A DNA stretch of 22,673 nucleotides from Candidatus Glassbacteria bacterium RIFCSPLOWO2_12_FULL_58_11 (GCA_001780825.1 MFIX01000169.1:16436-39108), one strand, 5' to 3'; shown: positions 7,674 to 16,360, numbered from the stretch's first letter. The notes: a model not told the origin generated them from the sequence alone. A program made the numbers and translations.

Positions 7674-8912
7674 TCACAGGAAAACAAAGGGTATATGGCA
7701 CAAAGTCCACAGGCCGTACCTGATAAACGATTCTTTCCGCATGTTCTTTGCCAGCCCGCCGAAATAGATTCCCTTGATCAGCGTATTGCCCATCATCGAG
7801 ATGATAATGGCCGCTATCAGAACATGGGTGACCTGCGGGTTGCTGTTGACCAGTGAAAAGATAAAGGGATCGATATCGGTAACCCCGATCACGAAAGACA
7901 GGATCAGCAACCCGGCATCCCCGAAGGAGCTTTTCACCAGGGTAGTCACCACCTGCAGGGCCAGGAACAGAAAGGCGAATATCATGGCCGGCGAAATTTC
8001 GAACGGGTTCTGCAGGGTGGTGACATTCGCGCCGTCCGGCGCTGATTTGTTGGGCCGGAAGAGCAGCGACATGATCAGGCCCACGGCCGAGAGGCCAACC
8101 AGCTTCCACCAGAGGAAAGGCAGAAACTGCGGGCCGATTATCCGAATGATGATCAGGATGCGCAGGTACATGACACTGCTGGCGAGCAGTGAGCTCTGGA
8201 GAGCGCTTTTGCCCTGTTCCGGGGCTTTCTGGGCGATCCGGCCCACCGCCACACTGACCGCCGTGCTGGAGACAATCCCGCCCAGGATTCCTGAAAGCCA
8301 TAATCCATATCGGCTGCCGAGCTTCTTGACCAGAAAATAGCCCGCGAACCCGATCGAAGAGATAATGATGACGATTTTCCAGGTGTTGACCGGATTCAGG
8401 TTAAACTGGGTGAATCCTTTATCGGGCAATAGCGGCACGACCAGCAGCGTGACCACCAGGAACTTCAGGATCGCCAGAAGCTCGAATTCCCTGAGGTTCT
8501 GGACCCAATGTTCGATCAGCGTTTTTTCGGAAAGCACGATTGCGCTGATAATGCCGATGGCGAGCGGCACCCAGATTTTGGTCAGGAGAGTCATTGCTCC
8601 GATAATAAAGGACAGCAGGACCGCGACATCGCTGGTCCAGCCGTGATGGCCCTCTTTTATCCGCGCCGTATACTCCATCGCCACCAGGACCACAACCGCG
8701 AGCAGACCCGTTGGCAGGGCCAGCGAAATACCGATCTGGTACATCCAGGCGCAGCCGAAGCCGAACATGCTGATCAGCGAGTGAGTACGCACGCCGGCGA
8801 CAATCGGCTTATTGCGGTACACACCCGCGGCCTCACGCTCCAATCCGAGTAGAAAACCGAGGCCCAGGGCGATGATAAACCGAATTTGAAAAGTCAGTTC
8901 AAAACTTTCCAT
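7674..8912 (-). CDS. MgtC/SapB-family membrane protein with DUF4010 domain
   Basis: This 412-residue protein is almost entirely hydrophobic. The N-terminal part is MgtC-like (IALGLGFLLGLEREAAG and then GVRTHSLISMFGF, about residues 14-55). The rest matches DUF4010, with LWLSGILGGIVSSTAVSVAV near 205-225 and further membrane helices to the end. MgtC proteins are inner-membrane proteins linked to magnesium limitation, acid stress and F-ATPase control in pathogens. Long MgtC-DUF4010 proteins of free-living bacteria have no settled function, so none is assigned. The ATG at 8912 follows GGAGG with 7-nt spacing. It starts 26 bp after the stop of the large TPR gene on the same strand, so cotranscription is likely. 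A palindrome at 7640-7663 follows the gene. Confidence 0.9.
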   Translation of the reverse strand: MESFELTFQIRFIIALGLGFLLGLEREAAGVYRNKPIVAGVRTHSLISMFGFGCAWMYQIGISLALPTGLLAVVVLVAMEYTARIKEGHHGWTSDVAVLLSFIIGAMTLLTKIWVPLAIGIISAIVLSEKTLIEHWVQNLREFELLAILKFLVVTLLVVPLLPDKGFTQFNLNPVNTWKIVIIISSIGFAGYFLVKKLGSRYGLWLSGILGGIVSSTAVSVAVGRIAQKAPEQGKSALQSSLLASSVMYLRILIIIRIIGPQFLPFLWWKLVGLSAVGLIMSLLFRPNKSAPDGANVTTLQNPFEISPAMIFAFLFLALQVVTTLVKSSFGDAGLLILSFVIGVTDIDPFIFSLVNSNPQVTHVLIAAIIISMMGNTLIKGIYFGGLAKNMRKESFIRYGLWTLCHIPFVFL

Positions 8913-8938
8913 ACAGTCGCCTCCTCAGTGACGGGCTT

Positions 8939-11900
8939 TCAGGGATTGCTCGCGGAACCGCCGTTCTGACGGCTGAGGGCCTTCAGGCGGTTGCGGGCGC
9001 TGCGGAGCCAGTCGCTGTTTTCGGATGCCTGGCTCTCGAGAAGTTGGTAGGTTTTTGCCGCTTCTTCGTTCTGGCCCATTTCCTCCTGTACCATCCCTTT
9101 CTGATACAACACCTGGAGCACCGGCTCGCCGCTGCCTCCGTAAAGAGCGATCAGTCCCTCCAGACAGCCCAAGGCTTTCTGGTGCTCCTTGCCGGCCTCA
9201 TACTGCAGGGCCAGCAGGTAGCGGGCCCGGCCGGTAAGCTGCTTTTCCGGACTCCAGTATCCGGTTAAAAGGTCCAGGGCCTCATTCAGTCGCAGCGCCT
9301 TGACTGATGATTCGGCCCAGTCGAGCAGAACCTCGCCGATGGCCTGCGGACGCGGAGCCCGGGCCCACTGGTTGCGGCGCAAAGCAAGCGAAAGATCCCA
9401 GTCTCCCCGGGCTCCCGCGATCGAGGCCTGCAGACCCTCCACGACATAAGGCCGGACCACCTCCCGCGGCAGCTCGTCGAGTATGGCCTGGGCGCGATCC
9501 GGCTGCCCGGCATCCAGATACAGGCGGGCCAGGGCGGCTTGAGCCCGGACTCCGAAGCTGCTCCAGGGGAAGCGTCCGGCCAGCGCGCCGAGCTGCTTGT
9601 TGGCCCCCGGGACATCTCCTTTGGCGAGAGTCAAACGGTAGCCGTCCCACAGGGCGCGGTCCTCCGGGTACACATCCTGGAACAGGAGCTTCAGGTCCTC
9701 GTTGAGCGTGGAGGCGCTTTTCTGAATTCCGGCGGCCAGCAGGAACTCGATCTCACCCAGCATCAGCTCGGCCAGGGCGGCCCGGCGCTCGGGGTAGCTC
9801 TTGCGGAACTCATCCCGCGTCTCGGCGATTTTATCCAGCTGGCCCTGCCCGGCAAGGCAGGCCATGATACCCCGGTAGGCCTCGAAGGCCGGGTCCAGCC
9901 GGAAAAATGCATTCCAGGGTGCTTTCTTGAATCTTTCGAAATCCTTTCTCAGACGCTCCAGGTCGCCGCCTGCGGCCAGCCGTCCCTGAAGGGCAAAGAT
10001 ATTCGCCGCGGAATAGAACGGGCTGGACTCTGTAAGCCGGGCCAGATACAGGTCCGCCAGGTCAGGGCTGCCCGAGGACTGAAAGAGCTCTACCGCTATC
10101 GCCCAGGAAGCCTGCGTGGAGCTCTCATCTACATAAGAGCGGCTGAATTCCGACAGGCGATTCGTGGCCCGGGCGTATTCGCCCAGCCGGGTCAGCGCCT
10201 GGATGCGATAGGCGGCGAAAACACGCTGTCCGCGGGAATCGAGAAGATTGGGGTCCACCCGGTCCAGAACGGACACCGCCCGGGCATATCTTCCGGTCAG
10301 AAAAGAGGTCTCGGCCAGGGCAGCGAGAAACTTCTGGTCGCCGGTGGCGTAAGGGTTACGGACTGCCCAGTCGGAAATGACCCGGTAGGAAAGCGAATAA
10401 CGATCCTGGAGCAGGTGGATGATACCGAGCCTCAAGCCGGCCAGGCTGGCCCAGCGCGAACCGGAATAGCGCTCCAGGAGCTGCCCGTAAAGGGTGGCCG
10501 CGCTGTCCCGGGCGCCGGCGAAACTGGCACCCTCGAGCGAATTGGCCAGGCTCAGTATCGCCCGCCCGCTCAGTTCGATATCTCCGCCGATCGAAATCGC
10601 CTCGGCCCAGTTCTTCCGGGCCGAGTCCGCTTTTGCTGACGCTCCCAGGGAGGAATCGACGCGGGATTGCGCCTCGTAACGCTCCCCCAGCCAGCAGAGA
10701 ACCGCGGCGCGTACCGGTCCGCGGTCCAGGCCCGCCAGCTCGGCCTTGAGCTGCTCATCGGCTTCCTGAATCTGGCTGGGGACCAGAGTGCCGAAAATCG
10801 AGCGGTAGATCGCCAGGAAGGTCGAAAGCGCATTCTCCCTTGCCGGAAAGTTCTTTTCCTGGGCCAGGAGGAAACGAATTTCACGCCAGGACTGGGCTAC
10901 CCGCTCGTTTCCCTCGACCGACCCCTGTTGTTTCAATTTAAGCCCTGAAAGGAACCGGTAACGGATCAATTTGAGACGCTCCTCCGGGGCCTGTGGCGGA
11001 TTCTGCATCAGGATGGTTACCGCGCGCTCATAATCGCCCAGCTCCTCGGCGGCGATCTCGGCCAGTCGAGGGGCCGAGACCTGCCCGCCCTGGCGCTCCA
11101 GGATATCCAGGAGATCATCCGCGGCTTTAGCCGGCCGGGCCGACTCGAAAAGCGCGATTTCCTCCAGGCGGTTATGCGCCTGCTCCCAGTAACGGCTGGC
11201 CGGGTAATTGCCGGTCAGTTGTTCGAGAAGCTCTTTCTCGCGCGCCGCATTGCCACTCCGGCCTTTCACTCCGGCATAGAAGAACAGCAGGCTGTCCCGG
11301 TCATGCAGCGGATCATTCTCCAGTTTCAGGTACTCCACCAGCTCCGCCTCAGCCCGCAAGGAATCCCCGGCCTGATAGTACAGCTCGATCCGGGCCAGTT
11401 TAACCCGGGCCTGAAGCTCGGGTTCGAGACCGGAATCACCAAGGTCCTCGAGGATCCTGAGCGCATCTCTCCGGTTTCCCTGACGGGCGGTAATGATTGC
11501 CTTGAGCAGCTTCTCCTGCCTGAGCTGCGCTTCCGCCGAGCCGAACCGCCTCTCGTACAGACCCAGGCCCGCCAGCACCGGCTCGAGCGTGCCGGCCTTT
11601 CCGGCGGTCTCGGCCATACCATGAAGAATCTCGAGCGCGGTCTGCGGGTCATTCAGCGTTTCGAGCCTCTTCCTGGACCAGGCGAAATAAATATCGTTTT
11701 TGCCCAACTGCAGATTTATCAGGCACAGCAGGCGGTAGAGGGAATCCGGGCGGATGCCCTCGGAGGGCAGGGAGGCGACGGAAGCCAGGCCGGTGAAGAT
11801 GGAATCCGCGCTCCCCAGGGCGGCCTGCGCCAGCCAGGCGTGGCCGAGCAGAAAGCGCAGGCGGGGCGATTCGAGCGGCCCCTCCCCGGACTTGCGCCGG

Positions 11901-12622
11901 ATTTCCTCGGCCAGCCTGAGGGAGGAATCGGGCTTGCCCAGCCCGGTCAGGCAGCCGATGGCCAGGATCTGGGTATTGAGCGGCAGATCAGCGAACTCTT
12001 TTTTGCTGTCGCCCCGGATTCTTTCGATCAGCGCATAGGACTCCCTCACCCGTCCGGCTCCGTAAAGCAGCTCGGCGGCATGCTCCAGGGCTGTCGCCTG
12101 GTGCTCATCGCCAACCGGCCGCCGAAGATACTGTAAATAAGCCTGGATGGCCTTGTCAGTCAGCTTGCTCCGCTCCGCCGAGCGAGCCAGAGCAGTCAGG
12201 GCCGGCCCGGTAAAATCCGAATCCGGAAATTGATAGGCCACCGGTTCGAGGAACCTCACGGCGACAGTATCTCTCCCCTGGCGGCTGCAGATCAACCCGA
12301 GCTGTGTCAGGGCGAGACCGATCCGGTCGGATTCCGGGTACTCGACAATCATCTGCCGCAACACGGCCTCAGCCGTATCCGGCTGGTTGCGGGCGGCCAC
12401 CAGGACCCCTTTAAGATACATCGCCGCCGGCTTGGTCTCATCCCTTCCCGGCTCAGCCAGAAAATGTTCGATCACCTGCAGCGCGGTCGCTGTATCTCCG
12501 CGCGCCGCCTGCCTGGCGGCGCCGGCCAGCAGACGCCGGCTGTCACGCGTGGCGCCGAACACGGAAAAGGGAATTATCCAGCAGAGGAGCGTTAAATAAA
12601 GCCAGCGGAAAATACTGTTCAC
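8939..12622 (-). CDS. Very large secreted TPR-repeat protein
   Basis: The product is 1227 residues. An N-terminal signal peptide (FRWLYLTLLCWIIPFSVFGA) has a likely cleavage after residue 24; no lipobox cysteine is seen, so it should be periplasmic or outer-membrane associated. The remainder is alpha-helical and built of degenerate tetratricopeptide-like repeats. Examples are VLRQMIVEYPESDRIGLAL near residue 85, LLERYSGSRWASLAGLRLG near 735 and LARLYLDAGQPDRAQAIL near 1040. It has no catalytic domain or membrane helix beyond the signal. TPR solenoids serve as protein scaffolds, so a role in envelope assembly or transport is possible but unproven. It uses a GTG start with AAGGA 9 nt upstream. 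Only the MgtC/DUF4010 gene follows it. No close named family was recognised. Confidence 0.9.
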   Translation of the reverse strand: MNSIFRWLYLTLLCWIIPFSVFGATRDSRRLLAGAARQAARGDTATALQVIEHFLAEPGRDETKPAAMYLKGVLVAARNQPDTAEAVLRQMIVEYPESDRIGLALTQLGLICSRQGRDTVAVRFLEPVAYQFPDSDFTGPALTALARSAERSKLTDKAIQAYLQYLRRPVGDEHQATALEHAAELLYGAGRVRESYALIERIRGDSKKEFADLPLNTQILAIGCLTGLGKPDSSLRLAEEIRRKSGEGPLESPRLRFLLGHAWLAQAALGSADSIFTGLASVASLPSEGIRPDSLYRLLCLINLQLGKNDIYFAWSRKRLETLNDPQTALEILHGMAETAGKAGTLEPVLAGLGLYERRFGSAEAQLRQEKLLKAIITARQGNRRDALRILEDLGDSGLEPELQARVKLARIELYYQAGDSLRAEAELVEYLKLENDPLHDRDSLLFFYAGVKGRSGNAAREKELLEQLTGNYPASRYWEQAHNRLEEIALFESARPAKAADDLLDILERQGGQVSAPRLAEIAAEELGDYERAVTILMQNPPQAPEERLKLIRYRFLSGLKLKQQGSVEGNERVAQSWREIRFLLAQEKNFPARENALSTFLAIYRSIFGTLVPSQIQEADEQLKAELAGLDRGPVRAAVLCWLGERYEAQSRVDSSLGASAKADSARKNWAEAISIGGDIELSGRAILSLANSLEGASFAGARDSAATLYGQLLERYSGSRWASLAGLRLGIIHLLQDRYSLSYRVISDWAVRNPYATGDQKFLAALAETSFLTGRYARAVSVLDRVDPNLLDSRGQRVFAAYRIQALTRLGEYARATNRLSEFSRSYVDESSTQASWAIAVELFQSSGSPDLADLYLARLTESSPFYSAANIFALQGRLAAGGDLERLRKDFERFKKAPWNAFFRLDPAFEAYRGIMACLAGQGQLDKIAETRDEFRKSYPERRAALAELMLGEIEFLLAAGIQKSASTLNEDLKLLFQDVYPEDRALWDGYRLTLAKGDVPGANKQLGALAGRFPWSSFGVRAQAALARLYLDAGQPDRAQAILDELPREVVRPYVVEGLQASIAGARGDWDLSLALRRNQWARAPRPQAIGEVLLDWAESSVKALRLNEALDLLTGYWSPEKQLTGRARYLLALQYEAGKEHQKALGCLEGLIALYGGSGEPVLQVLYQKGMVQEEMGQNEEAAKTYQLLESQASENSDWLRSARNRLKALSRQNGGSASNP

Positions 12623-13070
12623 CTGGTTTTTTCCTTACGCGGTAATTGCCGCCAGAAACGACTTGTGCGGCAGTAGAATTCTGATGACAAAAATTTCAAA
12701 CCGGGCTATATTCTCACAAGATTCAAGGGGTATCCGGCCGCGCTTTCCCGGTCTGCCATCCGGCGCCGGTTGCCGGTATCGGCAAAAGCTTCGGCCGTCG
12801 GAACCATCCGGTTAGACGGCGACCGTAGACCGGGTGTTCATAAATTCAGCACAGGCTGCACTCCGGCGACAGCTTCCGGACAAGCATCCTGAATAAAAAT
12901 ATCGGCCCGCGGCCGTCCTGATACACTGAATTATCTGCCGCCGTGATTCTGTCTGGCAACAAGCGCTTCCGGCGAAGTCCCGAGATAGAAACCATTATAT
13001 CTGAAATGCGGCCAATTGGCAAGAAATCGTGGAGATTCTTTTCATTTAAGGCAATCCGGAGGATCATAAG
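12623..13070 (+). other. Divergent intergenic region with long possible ddl leader
   Basis: These 448 bp between the TPR gene and ddl show no coding sequence I can defend. On the plus strand ATGACA (12684-12689) and TATATT (12707-12712), 17 bp apart, resemble a sigma-70 promoter. Use of it would give a leader of about 350 nt before ddl. A perfect 6-bp hairpin (TTGCCG/CGGCAA, 12770-12785) lies in that leader. GGAGG with 8-nt spacing precedes the ddl ATG. No promoter for the TPR gene was clear. No known riboswitch core was recognised. Confidence 0.4.
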
Positions 13071-14069
13071 ATGAAAGTCACCGTTCTCGCCGGCGGAGTG
13101 AGCGCCGAACGGGAAGTGTCCCTGAACAGTGCAACATGCGTGGCCCAGGCCCTGGAGAAAGGCGGCCACCAGGCGACAGTGCTCGACCCGGGAGCCGGCT
13201 GGTCCGTGATCGATCCCGCCGCCGCGCCCAAAGAGTCCAGCCGCGCCAACAGCGGATTGCCGGGCCCGGAAGGGGTAGCGGTTATAAAAGGCGGGGACCT
13301 GGTAATCAATGTACTGCACGGGGGACAGGGCGAGGATGGGACGCTCCAGGCGGTGCTTGAGCTGCTCGAGGTACCCTATGCAGGCAGCCGGCCTGCGGCG
13401 TGCGCCGCGGCGATGGACAAGGTGATGGCCAAGCGGCTGTTCGCTGCGGCGGATGTACCGACCCCGGATTATCTGGCGCTGAGCGGCGACCGGAAAGACG
13501 GCTGGCGGACCCGATTGGAGCCTTTCCTCAAAAAAATCGGCTACCCGGTGATCGTGAAGCCGGCCGGCGAGGGCTCGACTGTAGGCTTGACCAAGGCGGG
13601 AGATTTCGACCAGGCGCTGGCGGCGGTCGAGCTGGCCGCCGGACTGAGCGCCCAGGTACTGGTTGAGGAGTTTATCGAGGGCCGCGAGCTGACTGTCGGG
13701 GTGCTGGACAGCGAGGCCCTGCCGGTGCTCGAGGTGGTGGTGCCGGGCGGCTTTTACGATTACGAGGCCAAGTACCGCAGCCATGAAAACCGCTATATCT
13801 GCCCGGCCGAGATCGAACAGCCCGTGGCGGAGCGCGCCCGCAGACTGGCCCTCGCCGCTTTCGAGGTCCTCGGGCTGCAGGATTTCGCCAGGATCGATTT
13901 CCGGCTCGACCCCCGGGGCGGCCTCTGGTGCCTGGAGGCCAACAACCAGCCCGGCATGACCGACAGCTCTCTGCTGCCCAAGGCGGCCCGGGTGATCGGT
14001 CTCGACTTGACAGGACTGCTCGAGCGCATTATAAAAAATGTTCAAGCCCGCTATTCCCGGAACAGATGA
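13071..14069 (+). CDS. ddl: D-alanine--D-alanine ligase
   Basis: This is a 332-residue ATP-grasp ligase of usual length. It has GGVSAEREVSL at the N-terminus with the conserved Glu, VLHGGQGEDGTLQ near 83-95, and the ATP loop KPAGEGSTVGL near 164-174. The FYDYEAKY loop carries the Tyr typical of D-Ala:D-Ala enzymes rather than VanA-type D-Lac ligases. ARIDFRLDPRGGLWCLEANN supplies the metal-binding Asp, Glu and Asn, followed by PGMT and SLLPKAA. In the cytoplasm it joins two D-alanines for the peptidoglycan stem peptide, so the cell makes a conventional wall. GGAGG lies 8 nt before the ATG. It is not in a dcw cluster; its neighbours are unrelated, with folE2 93 bp downstream on the same strand. 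Confidence 0.97.
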   Translation: MKVTVLAGGVSAEREVSLNSATCVAQALEKGGHQATVLDPGAGWSVIDPAAAPKESSRANSGLPGPEGVAVIKGGDLVINVLHGGQGEDGTLQAVLELLEVPYAGSRPAACAAAMDKVMAKRLFAAADVPTPDYLALSGDRKDGWRTRLEPFLKKIGYPVIVKPAGEGSTVGLTKAGDFDQALAAVELAAGLSAQVLVEEFIEGRELTVGVLDSEALPVLEVVVPGGFYDYEAKYRSHENRYICPAEIEQPVAERARRLALAAFEVLGLQDFARIDFRLDPRGGLWCLEANNQPGMTDSSLLPKAARVIGLDLTGLLERIIKNVQARYSRNR

Positions 14070-14125
14070 TTTTAAGGGGCCTGATCCAACAGCGAACGGC
14101 GGGCCGGGTGGATTTTATCGGGGTG

Positions 14126-14146
14126 GTAATAATATAAATGTATCAC
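14126..14146. promoter_or_regulatory. Weak AT-rich imperfect palindrome upstream of folE2
   Basis: GTAATA (14126-14131) and TATCAC (14141-14146) are complementary at 5 of 6 positions around an AT-rich 9-nt centre, just upstream of the folE2 ribosome binding site. FolE2 is controlled by the zinc repressor Zur in many bacteria. This could be such a site, but it does not match a consensus well enough to name. Confidence 0.2.
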
Positions 14147-14162
14147 AGCAAGGAGAGATGAT

Positions 14163-14966
14163 TTGACAACCCAGACCGCACTCCGCGATCTTCAGAGCGA
14201 AACCGACCACCGCAACCTCGAGATTCAGAAAGCGGGGGTCAAAGGCCTGAGCTATCCAATCGTGGTGCAGGACCGGGCCAACGGGACCCAGCATACCGTG
14301 GCCCGGATACAGATGTCAGTCAGTCTGCCCCATCATTTCCGGGGCACGCACATGAGCCGTTTCATCGAGATCCTCAACCGTCACCGCGGCAACATCGCCT
14401 CGGACAACCTCCGCGAAATCCTGGCCGAGGCCCGGGAAAAGCTGGATGCCGAGGTGGCGCACATGGAACTGGAGTTCCCCTATTTCATCGAGAAGTCCGC
14501 TCCAGTGAGCGGAGCCAAGGCCCTTCAGGAGTATATCTGCCGCTTCTCAGGCTCGCTCGGAGTCCGGGAGAAAGATACGGATTTCATTCTCGAAGTGAAC
14601 GTGCCGGTAACCACCTTGTGTCCCTGCTCGAAAGAGATTTCCGATTACGGGGCGCACAACCAGCGCTCGGTTCTGACTATCGCCGTTAAATTCAAAAGTT
14701 TTGTCTGGATCGAGGACCTGGTAGAAATCGCCGAGAATTCGGCCAGTTGCGCTCTATTTCCGTTGCTCAAGCGCCGGGACGAGAAATATGTCACCGAGCG
14801 CGCCTACGACAATCCGCGCTTCGTCGAGGATGTCGTCCGCGAATGCGCCCTGCTTCTGGAGCAGATGGACGAGGTCACCTGGTACCGGGTGGAGGCGGAA
14901 AATTTCGAGTCGATCCACAACCACAACGCCTACGCCCTGATCGAGAACCGGAAAAACGGCAAATGA
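14163..14966 (+). CDS. folE2: GTP cyclohydrolase FolE2 (type IB)
   Basis: The 267-residue product matches the FolE2/COG1469 family along its length. It has SVSLPHHFRGTHMSRF near 52-67, the signature TTLCPCSKEISDYGAHNQRS near 150-169 containing the metal-binding and catalytic Cys, and a C-terminal ENFESIHNHNAYA. FolE2 converts GTP to 7,8-dihydroneopterin triphosphate, the first step to tetrahydrofolate and, in some organisms, queuosine. Unlike zinc-only FolE it works with several divalent metals. The start is TTG at 14163, with GGAG 7 nt upstream; the nearby ATG at 14158 reads into a stop after one codon. It follows ddl after 93 bp without an obvious terminator. No other folate gene is in the window. 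Confidence 0.96.
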   Translation: MTTQTALRDLQSETDHRNLEIQKAGVKGLSYPIVVQDRANGTQHTVARIQMSVSLPHHFRGTHMSRFIEILNRHRGNIASDNLREILAEAREKLDAEVAHMELEFPYFIEKSAPVSGAKALQEYICRFSGSLGVREKDTDFILEVNVPVTTLCPCSKEISDYGAHNQRSVLTIAVKFKSFVWIEDLVEIAENSASCALFPLLKRRDEKYVTERAYDNPRFVEDVVRECALLLEQMDEVTWYRVEAENFESIHNHNAYALIENRKNGK

Positions 14967-15021
14967 CAGGGTATCTCTGACCGGTAGTTTTTTGAGGCAT
15001 TAACGCACCGGAGTGACTAAA

Positions 15022-15060
15022 GCCTTGCATTGTTCCAAAATGAAAATATTATTGCAAGGC
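15022..15060. repeat. Inverted repeat between folE2 and the M23 gene
   Basis: Perfect 8-bp arms GCCTTGCA (15022-15029) and TGCAAGGC (15053-15060) enclose 23 AT-rich bases. There is no T-run on either side, so it is not a standard terminator. The rest of 14967-15149 holds no gene I can support. Confidence 0.4.
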
Positions 15061-15149
15061 TCTTGCCTGGCGATTAGAATTATGCTAACTTTTTAAATAG
15101 ATTGTCGTTTATAACTTGACAATCCTGTAGCAAACCGGCCAAAAAAATC

Positions 15150-15178
15150 TTGACACGCTGTTTTTTCAGGGTTAAAAT
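15150..15178 (+). promoter_or_regulatory. Near-consensus sigma-70 promoter of the M23 peptidase gene
   Basis: A perfect TTGACA (15150-15155) is followed after 17 bp by TAAAAT (15173-15178). Transcription would begin near 15185, giving a leader of about 50 nt before the ATG at 15237. This argues against starts upstream of 15237. Confidence 0.75.
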
Positions 15179-15236
15179 CCTAAACGTTAGGCTTCCTCTT
15201 CCCTCAACCGTGTTCCCCCCGGCACGGAGTAAACCC

Positions 15237-16157
15237 ATGCCATTCAAAGACTTGACCGTTCTGGTCGTTCCCCACAACGAGATTCAGGTACACCGATTCA
15301 AGATTTCAAGATGGCTTTTAGTTTCGGGTTCGGTTGTCTGTCTCGCCTTTATTTCCTGTCTCGGTTATCTGATCCTGACCTCTTACAACAAAAACTTCGA
15401 TTACCTCAAGTACATCAACCTGCAACGCGAAAACAGGATTCTGACCCAGAAGCTCGAGGGTGTGGAAAACAATATCGCGGAAATGAACACCAAGGTCGGC
15501 GAGCTGATGGAGGAAAACCAGGTATTCAGGCGTATCGCCGGCCTCGAGGTGCTGGACGAGCAGGTCAAGGAGGTCGGAATCGGAGGTACTTTCGTCGGAA
15601 ATTACGATGAGCTCTTCGAGATCAACGGCCCGCTGGCGAAAAAGATTTACAAGCAGGAAGATCAGATCGATGTGCTGTTGCGTAAATCCAAGCTGATCGA
15701 TCAGAGCCTTCAGGAAGCAATCCAGAGCCTGGAAGCCAGCTCCGATAAATGGACTCACACCCCCTCAATCATGCCCACCAAAGGTTATATCTCCAGTTTC
15801 TTCGGCCGCCGCAGCCACCCGATTTACCATGTGATGCAGCCGCACAACGGGATCGACATCTCCTGCGGCGCCGGAGCGCCGATTATCGCCCCGGCGGATG
15901 GGATAGTGACAGTAGTCAAGAACCAGATCGGTTATGGGCTGACCGAGGTAGTGGACCATGGCTACGGGTACACCACGCGGTATGCGCACATGTCCAAGAG
16001 CAATGTCCGGGTGGGACAGAAAGTCAGCCGGGGGGATGTAATCGGCTTCGTGGGGCATAGCGGCATTACCACCGGCCCCAATCTGCACTACGAGGTATAT
16101 GTCGACGAAGTGCCCAAAGACCCGATGAATTTCATTCTGGATAATTACGTCCCCTGA
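15237..16157 (+). CDS. Membrane-anchored M23 (LytM-type) peptidase-family protein
   Basis: The product is 306 residues. A cytoplasmic N-terminus precedes one membrane helix near residues 26-48. A coiled coil spans about 55-170 in the periplasm, and a C-terminal M23 domain begins near 180 (GYISSFFGRRSHPIY). Zinc ligands are present: His203 and Asp207 in HNGID, and His284 in LHYE. His251 in RYAHMS is also present. The residue two before His284 is Asn282, where LytM-type enzymes have the first His of HxH. M23 enzymes cut peptidoglycan cross-links, and some degenerate members instead activate amidases (EnvC/NlpD type). With all metal ligands kept but one catalytic His changed, either role is possible. 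The ATG at 15237 has GGAG 7 nt upstream and lies about 50 nt after the predicted transcription start. Confidence 0.92.
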   Translation: MPFKDLTVLVVPHNEIQVHRFKISRWLLVSGSVVCLAFISCLGYLILTSYNKNFDYLKYINLQRENRILTQKLEGVENNIAEMNTKVGELMEENQVFRRIAGLEVLDEQVKEVGIGGTFVGNYDELFEINGPLAKKIYKQEDQIDVLLRKSKLIDQSLQEAIQSLEASSDKWTHTPSIMPTKGYISSFFGRRSHPIYHVMQPHNGIDISCGAGAPIIAPADGIVTVVKNQIGYGLTEVVDHGYGYTTRYAHMSKSNVRVGQKVSRGDVIGFVGHSGITTGPNLHYEVYVDEVPKDPMNFILDNYVP

Positions 16158-16226
16158 TCATTGCCTGATTAAGAATATAAACCCAATTCGAGAATCCCGG
16201 TTCCCATCCTTCCGGCGGCAGCGCAC

Positions 16227-16256
16227 TTGACAGGCGAGACAGGTCCGTTGTATCTT
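16227..16256 (+). promoter_or_regulatory. Promoter of the SRP RNA gene
   Basis: TTGACA (16227-16232) and TATCTT (16251-16256) are 18 bp apart. The predicted start falls near 16263, exactly where the SRP RNA terminal stem begins. Confidence 0.7.
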
Positions 16257-16262
16257 GATTGC

Positions 16263-16360
16263 GTCCCAGGTCCACAGGACAAAAACTCGCTAACCCCGTC
16301 AGGACCGGAAGGTAGCAGCGGTATGCTTGATGTTTTTGTTGCTGTGGGGGCCCTGGGACA
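16263..16360 (+). ncRNA. ffs: Bacterial signal recognition particle RNA (4.5S type)
   Basis: The conserved domain IV is present: GTCAGG, CCGGAAGG and AGCAGC, with the GGAA tetraloop at 16307-16310. The asymmetric loop sequences that bind Ffh flank it. The RNA ends pair through GTCCCAGG (16263-16270) and CCTGGGAC (16352-16359). At about 98 nt it is the small form with no Alu domain. With Ffh and FtsY it delivers nascent membrane and secreted proteins to the Sec translocon. The gene has its own promoter and terminator. A small open frame across the same bases has no support. Confidence 0.96.

Noticed and set aside
9539..12136. Several plus-strand open frames across the TPR gene
   Set aside because: They are antisense to one continuous 1227-codon gene with a signal peptide and repeat pattern; their translations look like shadows.
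12846..14045. Minus-strand open frame of 399 codons across ddl and its leader
   Set aside because: It is antisense to a clear Ddl and has no domain or ribosome binding site of its own.
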